This document shows, in pieces, positions 53,899 through 63,003 of a DNA stretch of 64,000 nt. Source of the DNA: Flavobacteria bacterium MS024-3C (GTDB taxonomy: Bacteria > Bacteroidota > Bacteroidia > Flavobacteriales > Flavobacteriaceae); contig ABVW01000006.1 of the NCBI GenBank assembly GCA_000173115.1, positions 1-64,000 on the forward strand, read 5' to 3'. The translations under genes and the position numbers were made by a program. The number at the start of each line of letters is the position of its first letter. The first letter of the stretch is position 1. The notes beneath the pieces were generated by a model. The model saw only the letters and a program-made list of their open reading frames with translations. It searched no databases and was not told the origin of the DNA.

Positions 53899-55188
53899 AT
53901 GAAGTCTTTATTTCTTTTAAGTTTAACGCTGCTATATTCCTGCATTTCTTTAGCACAGGTAAAAATAGGGGGAGATCCAAAAATAATTCACCCCCACTCT
54001 CTTTTGGAATTAAAAAGCAATACAAAAGCCTTGGTCTTAACAGTAGTTACGGACCTTGAAATGCAGGCCATCACACCCCTTAATGGCGCCTTAGTATTCA
54101 ATATAGACCAAGGTTGTGTGTTTTTTTACCACCAAAGGTGGATGCCCCTATGCGAGTTCACCCCTCCAACAACACCTACTCCAGCAAGATTCCAAAATAT
54201 TTCGAAAAACAATTTTTTATTTACAAGCAGCAGTAGAGAACAGACCCTTCTTGAGGTACCCTCAATAAATCACGGGCACGAAAATACTCTGACAGATGTA
54301 ATCAGTCATACCCATGAGACTGAAAACTATGCATTATACAATCACAGTCATGCAACCCAAAACTTCGCGTTAAACACTCATACCCATGACTTTCCACTGA
54401 CAACAACTGCATCTCATACCCATGATTATTCGAATTTTGCCTCGATAGATCACTCACACAACCTATCCAATACAACTGACACAACAAATCCATACCAAGG
54501 ACTAAACCCATTAGATAGCCTTCAATTAAACCAATTCAGACAGGGAATTAAGGGAAGTCTTTGGCATACTGAAAGCAATGGTCTAGTCGGGGAAATAAAA
54601 AACAAGAGCCTGAGCGAATTGGCCGTGTTTTGGGACCAAGACAAACAAAGATTAGGTATTGGCACTATAAACCCCACGAACAAATTACATGTTGCAGGAG
54701 AAATTAGAAGCCAGGGATTCTCTAATTCAAACGGAAGTCAGAACGAGCCCAGTTATAGTTTTAAATCAGATACCAATACAGGTATATTCAGGGCAGCAGC
54801 AGATCAGTTGGCCTTTAGTACTAAAGGACAAGAACAGATGAGGCTCACCAAAGAAGGTCATTTGGCGATTGGAATATCTGCAACAAACTCCTTTTTAGAG
54901 GTCAATGGTGCACTTTCATTAAAAATCACCCAAAGCCATACACAAACCACCACCTTAAATGAAAACTACCATACCGTCATTTTGTATGAGGAAGTACAAA
55001 CCATTGTTCTTCCAATAGCCTCAGAGAATAAAGGCAGGGTGTATTGTTTAAAAAATTTGAGCGGTCATGAAGTCAAAACAAACTTCCCATTTATAGGACT
55101 GAGCTACAGCGCTATTGCTGAAGATGTTTTTCCTCTAGGGGTTACTTGGATTCAAAGCGACGGAGAACACTGGCAACAAATCAGGTAA
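53899..55188 (+). CDS. Secreted tail-fibre-like protein with a periodic HxH array
   Basis: 429 residues with a signal peptide (about 1-19, ending LAQ). Residues 125-187 contain six HxH motifs at H125, H137, H149, H161, H173 and H185, exactly every 12 residues, resembling the metal-coordinating HxH repeats of trimeric phage tail fibres. Further on, GIGTINPTNKLHVAGEI near 254 and later repeats resemble tail-fibre modules. No phage genes adjoin it. I chose the ATG at 53899 for its signal peptide. Likely a trimeric surface fibre; function unknown. Confidence 0.78.
   Translation: MKSLFLLSLTLLYSCISLAQVKIGGDPKIIHPHSLLELKSNTKALVLTVVTDLEMQAITPLNGALVFNIDQGCVFFYHQRWMPLCEFTPPTTPTPARFQNISKNNFLFTSSSREQTLLEVPSINHGHENTLTDVISHTHETENYALYNHSHATQNFALNTHTHDFPLTTTASHTHDYSNFASIDHSHNLSNTTDTTNPYQGLNPLDSLQLNQFRQGIKGSLWHTESNGLVGEIKNKSLSELAVFWDQDKQRLGIGTINPTNKLHVAGEIRSQGFSNSNGSQNEPSYSFKSDTNTGIFRAAADQLAFSTKGQEQMRLTKEGHLAIGISATNSFLEVNGALSLKITQSHTQTTTLNENYHTVILYEEVQTIVLPIASENKGRVYCLKNLSGHEVKTNFPFIGLSYSAIAEDVFPLGVTWIQSDGEHWQQIR
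54271..54483 (+). repeat. 36-bp coding repeats (six copies) specifying HxH motifs
   Basis: Six divergent 36-base units; each starts with a His-x-His triplet of codons. Coding periodicity is exact at 36 bases, with much variation in between. It lies within the tail-fibre-like gene. Confidence 0.75.
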
Positions 55189-55275
55189 GTTATAAACTAA
55201 GTATCTAAAGCTACATTACTGAAAATCATTCAACAAACAGTGTATTTCAGAAAATTATACCCTAAACACTCTAAA

Positions 55276-56478
55276 ATGCCCTTTAAGAAATACATTTCAA
55301 AACCGACAATACTCCTTGTGGTTGGTGGTTTTTTTAGCGGCCAATTTTTAAGATCCCAAGAGGTGACTGTATTTCACGAATCCGTCAGTATTGGTTCCCT
55401 GAACCCCTTTGTGCTATTTGGCAGTAGGCTAATCATTAAAAAATATCCTAATGATATTCATAGCATTCACTTTTCAGGACTTAAAAAACAAACCCTTGAA
55501 TTAGTGCACGCTCAAAACATTGAAAACCTTTTCATACACAGGTCCAAAGGGATAGAGATCATTGGTGTGTTACGTCTCTCCAATACTTTAATACTGAACG
55601 GGCCTATAATAGTAAACGAACAAAGAGAGGGTCTTATTGAATTTGGAATAGACGCACTAATACAAAACAACCTACCCCCTTATTTAATTCAAGGCTGGGT
55701 TGGAATCACAGAGAAACATGAATTTATTTTTCCTATTGGATCAGATAAAAAATTTATGCCAATAGGGGTAAATAGCACTGGTTCAATTAAAAAAAATACA
55801 ACTGGCCTAAGCCTTCAAATAAAAACAACAGTTGGGCAAGCAAACCAAAAATTTGGGAATACTTACAGTACTCAAAACTACCTTTCTAGGGCTGGAATTT
55901 CTGAAATGGATACCAATCACTACTGGGAAGTTCAATCCGAAGCTGCCCAATACATTCAGATTGAATGGCCCAGTGCACAAGCATTTTATACTGACCTAAA
56001 CGTACAACACAAAGGAATAGCAGCCTGGAACAAAAGCACCCAAAACTGGCAGATACTCCCCCTAGAAATTAAAACTAGGGCAACTTCAATTGACACAGAA
56101 ACTGCCATAGGTACTTCATTCCAGTCTCGCTTAAAAACACTTCCTTTTAAAGTGAGTGATTTCTCTAAATGGGTACTATGTGATTGCCGTGTAAAAGATC
56201 CCGAATACAAAGCGCTAGGCAATTTTCTCCTCACCTTAAATGAAGACCAAATAAACAACTCAATCAATCTATCCCAATACCCAAGAAGTAGACTGGTTAA
56301 TTTTCAGTTGTATGACCGCTATGGTGTAATGCTATTTAAATTAAAATCAATGGATCCAAAATCATTGAAAGATCGTATTAAAAACAACACATCCTATACG
56401 GGCACTTATTTTTATATAGTACATTTAAAGGCACCTAAACAAATAGAACAGGGCTATATATATTTGATTAAAAAGTAA
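55276..56478 (+). CDS. Secreted protein with a possible type IX (type B-like) C-terminal domain
   Basis: 400 residues with a signal peptide (about 4-27). The body is beta-rich without a recognised domain. The last ~65 residues contain VNFQLYDRYGVMLFKL and GTYFYIVHLK ending in GYIYLIKK, resembling the gliding-motility-associated type B CTD that routes proteins through T9SS; the usual TPNGDGxND lead is missing, so this is tentative. The start at 55276 is preferred over a GTG at 55240. It follows the HxH protein gene by 87 bases. Confidence 0.65.
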   Translation: MPFKKYISKPTILLVVGGFFSGQFLRSQEVTVFHESVSIGSLNPFVLFGSRLIIKKYPNDIHSIHFSGLKKQTLELVHAQNIENLFIHRSKGIEIIGVLRLSNTLILNGPIIVNEQREGLIEFGIDALIQNNLPPYLIQGWVGITEKHEFIFPIGSDKKFMPIGVNSTGSIKKNTTGLSLQIKTTVGQANQKFGNTYSTQNYLSRAGISEMDTNHYWEVQSEAAQYIQIEWPSAQAFYTDLNVQHKGIAAWNKSTQNWQILPLEIKTRATSIDTETAIGTSFQSRLKTLPFKVSDFSKWVLCDCRVKDPEYKALGNFLLTLNEDQINNSINLSQYPRSRLVNFQLYDRYGVMLFKLKSMDPKSLKDRIKNNTSYTGTYFYIVHLKAPKQIEQGYIYLIKK

Positions 56479-56479
56479 G

Positions 56480-56971
56480 ATGAAATTAGAAATTAAGATC
56501 ATAAATGCCGCGCAAACCTTTCCGGTAAGGCATCCAGAACTCAGAGAAGGAAAACCTGTTGAAAGTTGTTCATTTGAGGGAGATCTCCTTGAAAATACCC
56601 TTCATATAGGGGCATACTTAGGTTTAGAATTGGTTGGAGTGGCTAGTTTCATGAAGCAAGCCGGCTATTTCCCCTCTGAAAAAAATCCTTTATTGGTACA
56701 GCACGAAAATAGCGCCCCAAAACAACTTTATGAAATGCAACTCAGGGGTATGGCTGTTTTAAAAGCCCATCATAAAAAAGGAATTGGTGCTGCTATACTG
56801 CGTTTTGGAGAACGAAAAATAAATGAAAGGGGTCTCAGCGGTATATGGATGAATGCAAGAATAAAAGCAGTGGGTTTTTATGAAAAATTAGGCTATTGCA
56901 TTCACGGAAATGAATTTGAGATTCAAGGGGTGGGTGCACATTTTAAAATGAGAAAAAAAATTGACAAATAG
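56480..56971 (+). CDS. GNAT family N-acetyltransferase
   Basis: 163 residues with an acetyl-CoA site seen as MAVLKAHHKKGIGAAILRFGE near 92-112 and a C-terminal GFYEKLGYCIHG. The acceptor is unknown. It begins one base after the upstream secreted protein ends, but the function is unrelated, so this may reflect mere compactness. Confidence 0.87.
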   Translation: MKLEIKIINAAQTFPVRHPELREGKPVESCSFEGDLLENTLHIGAYLGLELVGVASFMKQAGYFPSEKNPLLVQHENSAPKQLYEMQLRGMAVLKAHHKKGIGAAILRFGERKINERGLSGIWMNARIKAVGFYEKLGYCIHGNEFEIQGVGAHFKMRKKIDK

Positions 56972-57022
56972 GCTGCCCTATTGTCTATTAGTGGTTAATT
57001 TTACACTTTAAACAAAAAATAG

Positions 57023-58534
57023 ATGAATAAAAAGACACTTTTAATGATCCTAGATGGTTGGGGAAAATCTCCAGACCCTAGTATCTCAGCAATAGACCAA
57101 GCTAAAACCCCCTATATAGACCAATTGTACAAAGACTATCCAAATGCAAACCTGAGAACAGATGGAATGCATGTAGGATTACCTGAAGGTCAAATGGGAA
57201 ATTCAGAGGTTGGACACATGAACTTGGGTGCTGGAAGAATTGTCTATCAGGATTTGGCTAAGATTAACTTGGCTATTAAAGAAAATACCCTCAAGGATCA
57301 AAAAGCAATCAAAGAGGCCTTTGCTTTTGCTATAGAAAACAACAAGCCTATTCATTTTGTTGGATTGCTATCCGATGGAGGGGTACACAGTCACAGCAGT
57401 CACTTAAGAGGACTTATTTTAGCAGCTAAAGAAGCAGGAGTTCAGGAAAGTTATGTACATGCCTTTACAGATGGTAGGGATGTAGATCCAAAAAGTGGTC
57501 GCGCTTACACTGAAGCACTCCTTCAATTTTGCAAGGAAACCCCTACCCAGTTAGCAACATTGATAGGAAGGTATTACGCCATGGACAGAGACAATAGGTG
57601 GGAACGTGTTAAAAAAGCATATGACCTTCTCGTTCACAGAAACGGTAGCCTTACTAAAGACCCAATTGCAGCAATTGAGGCCAGTTACGCCTCAGCGGTT
57701 ACAGATGAATTCCTTGCGCCAATCATCAATGAAAATGCAGGGCCCAACAGCGCCATAAAAGAAGGCGATGTTGTCTTGTTTTTTAATTTCAGAACAGATA
57801 GAGGAAGGGAGTTAACCCAGGCTTTAAACCAGCAAGACTTTCATGAGCAAAACATGAATGCATTAGATTTATACTACGTTACCATGACCAATTATGACGC
57901 TTCTTTTAAAGGAGTCCATGTTATTTTTGACAAAGATAATATTGAAGAAACCTTGGGTGAAGTAGTGGCTAAGGCAGATAAAAAACAAATTAGAATTGCA
58001 GAGACAGAAAAATACCCTCATGTCACCTTCTTTTTTAACGGTGGTAGAGAAACTCCTTTTAAAGGAGAAACAAGGCTATTGTGCCCTTCTCCTAAAGTGG
58101 CCACTTACGACTTACAACCAGAGATGAGTGCCTATGATATTAGAGATGCCATTGTTCCTGAATTAGAAAAGGCAAGTGCAGATTTTATTTGTTTGAATTT
58201 TGCCAATCCAGATATGGTTGGGCACACTGGAGATATGCAAGCGGCTATTAAAGCCTGTGAGGTTGTAGACAGCTGTGCACAAACTGTGATTGAAGCAGCC
58301 AAAAAACAAAACTATTCTGTACTGGTCATTGCAGACCACGGAAATTGTGATACCATGAGAAATCCGGATGGCTCGCCAAATACGGCTCACACGACCAATC
58401 CGGTACCATTCATATTGGTAGACAAAGACATTAAAAAAGTATCTAATGGTGTTTTAGGAGACATTGCACCCACCATATTGGCTTTAATGGGTATTCCAAA
58501 ACCGGCTGTCATGACGGGGAAAAGTCTTATATAA
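57023..58534 (+). CDS. gpmI: 2,3-bisphosphoglycerate-independent phosphoglycerate mutase
   Basis: Interconverts 3- and 2-phosphoglycerate using two Mn2+. The alkaline-phosphatase-like fold of 503 residues has MILDGWG near 8, the phospho-Ser61 in GNSEVGHMNLGAGR, FTDGRDVDPKSG near 150 and the C-terminal ADHGNCD near 438 and NTAHTTNPVP near 453. Complete. It is 21 bases upstream of map. Confidence 0.96.
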   Translation: MNKKTLLMILDGWGKSPDPSISAIDQAKTPYIDQLYKDYPNANLRTDGMHVGLPEGQMGNSEVGHMNLGAGRIVYQDLAKINLAIKENTLKDQKAIKEAFAFAIENNKPIHFVGLLSDGGVHSHSSHLRGLILAAKEAGVQESYVHAFTDGRDVDPKSGRAYTEALLQFCKETPTQLATLIGRYYAMDRDNRWERVKKAYDLLVHRNGSLTKDPIAAIEASYASAVTDEFLAPIINENAGPNSAIKEGDVVLFFNFRTDRGRELTQALNQQDFHEQNMNALDLYYVTMTNYDASFKGVHVIFDKDNIEETLGEVVAKADKKQIRIAETEKYPHVTFFFNGGRETPFKGETRLLCPSPKVATYDLQPEMSAYDIRDAIVPELEKASADFICLNFANPDMVGHTGDMQAAIKACEVVDSCAQTVIEAAKKQNYSVLVIADHGNCDTMRNPDGSPNTAHTTNPVPFILVDKDIKKVSNGVLGDIAPTILALMGIPKPAVMTGKSLI

Positions 58535-58555
58535 CTTTAGCATAAAACAGTAAGA

Positions 58556-59374
58556 ATGATCAAGATAAAAACGGCAGCCGAGATTGAACTCATGAGAGAA
58601 AGTGCCCTCATTGTTTCAAAAACATTGGGTATGTTAGCTAAAGAGGTCAAACCAGGAGTAAGCACTTTGACCTTAGACGCTTTGGCAGAATCCTTCATCA
58701 GAGACCATGGCGCTGTTCCAGGTTTTCTGGGATTGTACGACTTTCCAAACACGCTTTGCATGAGCCCAAATGCACAAGTAGTTCACGGTATTCCAAATAA
58801 CAAACCCTTAGAAGAAGGAGATATTATCTCCATAGACTGTGGCGCTTTAAAAAATGGCTTTTACGGAGACCACGCCTATACTTTTGAGGTGGGCAGTGTT
58901 GCCCCAGAGGTAAAAAAACTATTAGACATTACCAAAGCCTCCTTATACAAAGGAATTGAAGCATTTAAAGCGGGGAACCGCGTTGGAGATGTTGGTTTTG
59001 CCATACAAGAATTTACAGAGAAACACGGCTACGGTGTGGTCCGTGAATTGGTAGGACACGGCCTTGGCACAAGCATGCACGAAGATCCAGAAATGCCTAA
59101 TTATGGCAGAAGGGGCAGGGGGAAAAAATTCATAGAAGGCATGGTAGTCGCTATTGAACCTATGACCAATATGGGTACCCATAGAATTAACCAGCTCAAA
59201 GATGGTTGGACCATCTTAACGGCAGACGGAAAGCCTTCTGCTCATTTTGAGCACAATGTAGCCCTTGTGAACGGAAAACCTGAGTTACTCTCTACCTTTG
59301 ACTATGTCTATGAGGCATTGGGTATTACATCTGACGAAGAAGCACCTTTTAGAGCGGCTAAAAGGAGCCGCTAA
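58556..59374 (+). CDS. map: Type I methionyl aminopeptidase
   Basis: Removes N-terminal Met from nascent proteins. 272 residues with the metal ligands visible in SIDCGALKNGFYGDHAYTF near 96, GHGLGTSMHEDP near 170, AIEPMTN near 199, and HFEHNVAL near 230, plus VVHGIPN near 76. A basic tail (RAAKRSR) ends the protein. Typically essential and constitutive. Confidence 0.96.
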   Translation: MIKIKTAAEIELMRESALIVSKTLGMLAKEVKPGVSTLTLDALAESFIRDHGAVPGFLGLYDFPNTLCMSPNAQVVHGIPNNKPLEEGDIISIDCGALKNGFYGDHAYTFEVGSVAPEVKKLLDITKASLYKGIEAFKAGNRVGDVGFAIQEFTEKHGYGVVRELVGHGLGTSMHEDPEMPNYGRRGRGKKFIEGMVVAIEPMTNMGTHRINQLKDGWTILTADGKPSAHFEHNVALVNGKPELLSTFDYVYEALGITSDEEAPFRAAKRSR

Positions 59375-59512
59375 TAGGAGCTGATAAATAATCCATTTAA
59401 AAAAACCAAACCGATCAAATTTGCATAGATTATTGTAAAGGCCACACTCAAAGGAGAAAGCTAGAATTAATTCAAAAAACTTTGATAAAAATAAGCTTAA
59501 TAAAGTACTAAG

Positions 59513-60289
59513 ATGAATGGCACCTTTTTCACATGGATTCTCAATAAATTTCCAAGGCCCTTTTTAATTAAAGCCAGCTATTGGGCTAGGCCATTTTTGG
59601 CCTTTTATTTGAGTGGAAAAAAAATGACTGATCCTATAGATGGGAAGTCTTACAAGCGTTTTCTACCCTATGGCTATGGCATTTCAAGGCCCGGAGTTTT
59701 AGCCCCAGGGACTTTGTCCCTGGAAAGACACAGGTTACTGTGGCTCTTTTTAAAAGCAGAAACCAATTTATTCACCATTGCCCAGTCCGTTTTACATATG
59801 GCACCGGAGCAGGCGTTTTTTAAGCGTTTTAAAAAGCTAAAACACCTCAAATACACTACTGCAGACCTCTACTCTCCCCTTGCTATGGTGAAAGCAGATA
59901 TCTGTAATTTACCTTTTAAAGATGGGGAATTTAGTGTGGTGCTGTGTAACCATGTTTTAGAACATATAGAAGACCACCAAAAAGCCATTTCAGAACTTTA
60001 TAGGGTTATGAAGCCAGGGGGTTGGGGCATTTTTCAAGTTCCACAGGAACTCCATAGAGAAACGACTTTTGAAGACAATAGCATTAAAGACCCCAATGAA
60101 AGGGCAGCAATCTTTGGTCAATATGACCATGTAAGGGTGTACGGAAAAGATTATGGAAATTTTTTAACTGCAGCAGGATTTGAATTTGAGGCCATAGACT
60201 ACACCAAGGTGTTGGGCCCAGAAAAAGTAGCCCAATACGGACTGGCCGCAGGAGAGCTTATTCCGCTTGTTCGTAAACCGATAGTTTAA
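59513..60289 (+). CDS. Class I SAM-dependent methyltransferase
   Basis: 258 residues with the methyltransferase_11 pattern: VLHMAPEQAF near 86, DICNLPFKDGEFSVVLCNHVLEHIED near 126-151, and VMKPGGWGIFQVP near 163. The usual glycine-rich motif I is replaced by LHMAPE, seen in several flavobacterial relatives. The substrate is unknown. The 3' end overlaps apbE by 32 bases on the opposite strand. Confidence 0.85.
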   Translation: MNGTFFTWILNKFPRPFLIKASYWARPFLAFYLSGKKMTDPIDGKSYKRFLPYGYGISRPGVLAPGTLSLERHRLLWLFLKAETNLFTIAQSVLHMAPEQAFFKRFKKLKHLKYTTADLYSPLAMVKADICNLPFKDGEFSVVLCNHVLEHIEDHQKAISELYRVMKPGGWGIFQVPQELHRETTFEDNSIKDPNERAAIFGQYDHVRVYGKDYGNFLTAAGFEFEAIDYTKVLGPEKVAQYGLAAGELIPLVRKPIV

Positions 60290-61277
60290 ATCCTTCACTC
60301 ATATACTGATCGAGGGCTCCGTCTGCATTTACATAAACCAAATAAACCTCAATTTCTTCAAGGGTGGCCGCAACTGCTATGGCCTTTTCATAACCCATGG
60401 CCATAAAAGCTGTGGCATAACCATCTGCCAAAGCACAAGTAGGAGCCAATACACTCGCAGCAAGCGTAGTGCTGTTCTCAGAATAGCCTGTAAGTGGGTT
60501 AATGGTATGGACAAATTTTTCACCCGTTTCCGGATCTACCCTAAATTTTCTATAATTGCCAGAAGAGGCCAGCGCCCTATCTTTTAATTGTACTTTAACT
60601 ATTGGATTGTTTCGGTCTTCATTTTTAGGGTGGTCTATACCTACAAGCCACTGCTTTTCAGAAATGGTATTGCGCCCTTTGGCCACCAATTCTCCGCCCA
60701 ATTCAATGAGGTAATCAGCGACACCCAAACGATCTAAAACAAGGGCAATTCTATCTAAGGTATAGCCTTTAGCAATGGCATTAAAATCAAAGTATATGGC
60801 CGGATCGTTTTTCTCGATTTTACCAGAAGGCAACAGGGAAACTTTAGAAAATCCTACATAAGCCATAAGACTGTCTACACGATCGGAAGTCATTTCCAAA
60901 GCCTTCTCTGGGCCAAAACCCCAAGCGTTCACCAACGAACCAACAGTAGGGTCAAAATACCCTCCACTAGCCTTGTAAACCAACCCAGAGAGCTCAAACA
61001 CTTCTCTAAACATAGGCTCAACTATAACAGCTGAATCTCCCCTATTAATTCTAGAAATATCAGAATCCGGCCAGTAGGTAGACATGGACTGGTTCACCAC
61101 TTGCAAAAGAGAGTCCATAGCCGCTCTAGTGAGTAAGGGTGTTTTACTAATATAACTTATACCGTAAGTAGTCCCTAAGGCGCCTCCCTGCAATATTTGT
61201 TTTTCAGGAGTCTTTGGACCGCTATTACAAGCTATAAACAATAAAAACATTCCTAATAATACAACACTATTTTTCAT
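60258..61277 (-). CDS. apbE: FAD:protein FMN transferase (ApbE), lipoprotein
   Basis: Transfers FMN from FAD onto Thr of NqrB and NqrC and related proteins. The N-terminus is a lipoprotein signal with lipobox LFIAC (Cys17). Family motifs: DFNAIAKGYTLDRI near 173, ELGGELVAKG near 197, HTINPLTGYSE near 249 and DGYATAFMAMG near 273. It lies downstream of nqr genes with the 122-aa gene between, supporting a role in maturation of this Na+-NQR. Start overlaps the 122-aa gene by 11 bases. Confidence 0.94.
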   Translation of the reverse strand: MKNSVVLLGMFLLFIACNSGPKTPEKQILQGGALGTTYGISYISKTPLLTRAAMDSLLQVVNQSMSTYWPDSDISRINRGDSAVIVEPMFREVFELSGLVYKASGGYFDPTVGSLVNAWGFGPEKALEMTSDRVDSLMAYVGFSKVSLLPSGKIEKNDPAIYFDFNAIAKGYTLDRIALVLDRLGVADYLIELGGELVAKGRNTISEKQWLVGIDHPKNEDRNNPIVKVQLKDRALASSGNYRKFRVDPETGEKFVHTINPLTGYSENSTTLAASVLAPTCALADGYATAFMAMGYEKAIAVAATLEEIEVYLVYVNADGALDQYMSEGFKLSVYEQAE

Positions 61278-61635
61278 CAGATACTGGAATTAGGCCCACA
61301 TAGGTTACCGTATAGGGGGCGTTTAAATACAAAGGTAAGCTAGGGTCTTCAATATTGTGTAAACCCACGCCTGCATAATAGGTATGGGCTTCAAATTTAT
61401 CTGCGTGGGCTTTCATTTTAGCAGCAGTCTCAGCATCCATTTCATGGGGATTGTCTGGATATACTACCGCACGGACCAAAATAAAGTGAAGCACTTTGTC
61501 TTTAAGACACACGAACTGAGGGTGTTTTTTAAGCTGGCTGTTTACTGCCATAAACTCATAACCGGATTCTTCAAGAGACTTACCCACGATGTTCATGGCT
61601 AAGTTGTGTAATTCTTGTGGGCTTAAGGGCGTCAT
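61267..61635 (-). CDS. Conserved protein of unknown function between nqrF and apbE (122 aa)
   Basis: Soluble protein of 122 residues without signal peptide or membrane helix. It contains no Fe-S or FAD motif, so labels such as NqrF that I recall seeing for homologs are unjustified. It overlaps apbE by 11 bases, indicating coupled translation, while a strong terminator separates it from nqrF. A link to Nqr maturation is possible from position only. Confidence 0.75.
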   Translation of the reverse strand: MTPLSPQELHNLAMNIVGKSLEESGYEFMAVNSQLKKHPQFVCLKDKVLHFILVRAVVYPDNPHEMDAETAAKMKAHADKFEAHTYYAGVGLHNIEDPSLPLYLNAPYTVTYVGLIPVSDEK

Positions 61636-61652
61636 AGATTAGTGTTAAGGGT

Positions 61653-61683
61653 AAAAAAAAAGCCGATACGAGTATCGGCTTTT
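61653..61683 (-). terminator. Terminator after nqrF
   Basis: AAAAGCCGATAC (61658-61669) and GTATCGGCTTTT (61672-61683) are perfect 12-base arms; on the minus strand a T run follows. It closes the nqr unit before the 122-aa gene and apbE. Confidence 0.85.
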
Positions 61684-61693
61684 ATAAAAAGGT

Positions 61694-63001
61694 TTAACCT
61701 CCAAAATCATCAAAGCGAATATGCTCGTCTGGAATTCCGTAGTCTTCACCCATCTTTTGAACCGCTTGGTTCATGAGTGGTGGGCCACAGAAATACAATT
61801 CAATATCTTCAGGAGATTCGTGATTACTCAAATACTGGTCAATCACACAATTGTGGATGAATCCAACAAATCCGTCTCCATCTGCATCTATATCTCCTTT
61901 TACTTTCCAATTGTCTTCCTCCATGGGCTCCGAAAGCGCCATATAAAAATTGAAATTTGGAAATTCCGCTTCTAATTTTTTAAAGTGATCAATATAGAAT
62001 AATTCTCTTTTAGAACGACCTCCATACCAGTAAGTCACCTTTCTATTGGTCTTTAATGTTTTGAATAAGTGGTATAAATGCGAACGCATAGGAGCCATTC
62101 CTGCTCCACCACCTACATAAAGCATTTCAGAATCTGATTCATTGATAAAGAATTCACCGTAAGGTCCAGAAATCACCACGTCGTCTCCTGGTTTTAAACC
62201 AAAAATATAAGAAGAGGCTACTCCTGGATTAACATCCATCCATCCGTTTTTAGCCCTGTCCCATGGTGGAGTAGCAATACGAACATTCAACATAATTTCT
62301 CTACCTTCTGCTGGGAATGAAGCCATTGAATAGGCTCTTTCCACTAACTCTGGATTTTTCATTACTAGTGGCCATAAGTTAAACTTATCCCACTCCGCTT
62401 GGAATTTATCTGGAGTCTCGTGCTCCTCAGGGTGTGCAGTAATGTCTATGTCTGCATATTTTACCTCACAGGCAGGAATTTCTATTTGAATATACCCACC
62501 AGCCTTGTAATTCATGTCTTCTGGAATCTCTACCACAAATTCTTTAATAAAAGAAGCCACATTGTAGTTTCTAACTACTTTTCCTGGCCATTTTTTAATA
62601 CCAAAAACTTCTTCTGGGATGGTTATATCCATGTCTTGCTTCACCTTCACTTGGCAAGCCAAACGAGCTCCAGCTGTCAATTCTCTTTTAGAGAAATGAG
62701 GGGTCTCGGTAGGTAGGGCTTCTCCCCCTCCAGAATTCACATGACACTCGCACTGAATACAAGTACCTCCACCTCCACAGGCAGAAGGCAAGAATACTTT
62801 TTGATTTCCTAGAGTAGACAATAAGGTGCCTCCAGAGGCCACTTCAATTTTCTTTTCTCCATTAATGGTGATCGTTACAGGACCAGATGGTGATAATTTT
62901 TCTTTGGTAAACAATAAAACACTGACCAAAAGTAATAAGAGTACTAAAAAAGCAACAACAGTAATGCTAATGGTTCCTATGGTAGTGGTAGCTAAAATCA
63001 T
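61694..63001 (-). CDS. nqrF: Na+-translocating NADH:quinone reductase subunit F
   Basis: NADH-oxidising subunit of the Na+ pump. A membrane helix (about 5-32) is followed by a [2Fe-2S] domain with Cys75, Cys81, Cys84 and Cys116, the same spacing as the Vibrio ligands, then an FAD/NAD reductase domain (RAYSMAS near 227, YVGGGAGMAPMRSH near 296, YFCGPPLM near 405). 435 residues. It follows nqrE by two bases and ends before a terminator. Confidence 0.97.
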   Translation of the reverse strand: MILATTTIGTISITVVAFLVLLLLLVSVLLFTKEKLSPSGPVTITINGEKKIEVASGGTLLSTLGNQKVFLPSACGGGGTCIQCECHVNSGGGEALPTETPHFSKRELTAGARLACQVKVKQDMDITIPEEVFGIKKWPGKVVRNYNVASFIKEFVVEIPEDMNYKAGGYIQIEIPACEVKYADIDITAHPEEHETPDKFQAEWDKFNLWPLVMKNPELVERAYSMASFPAEGREIMLNVRIATPPWDRAKNGWMDVNPGVASSYIFGLKPGDDVVISGPYGEFFINESDSEMLYVGGGAGMAPMRSHLYHLFKTLKTNRKVTYWYGGRSKRELFYIDHFKKLEAEFPNFNFYMALSEPMEEDNWKVKGDIDADGDGFVGFIHNCVIDQYLSNHESPEDIELYFCGPPLMNQAVQKMGEDYGIPDEHIRFDDFGG

Positions 63002-63003
63002 AC

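Noticed and set aside
53869-55188. Prophage remnant at the tail-fibre-like gene
   Set aside because: The protein has a signal peptide, and its neighbours are PepE, GNAT and gpmI; there is no integrase, capsid, terminase or att-like repeat.
61267-61635. NqrF label for the 122-aa protein
   Set aside because: It has neither Fe-S cysteines nor FAD/NAD motifs, and the true nqrF is the 435-residue gene next to it.
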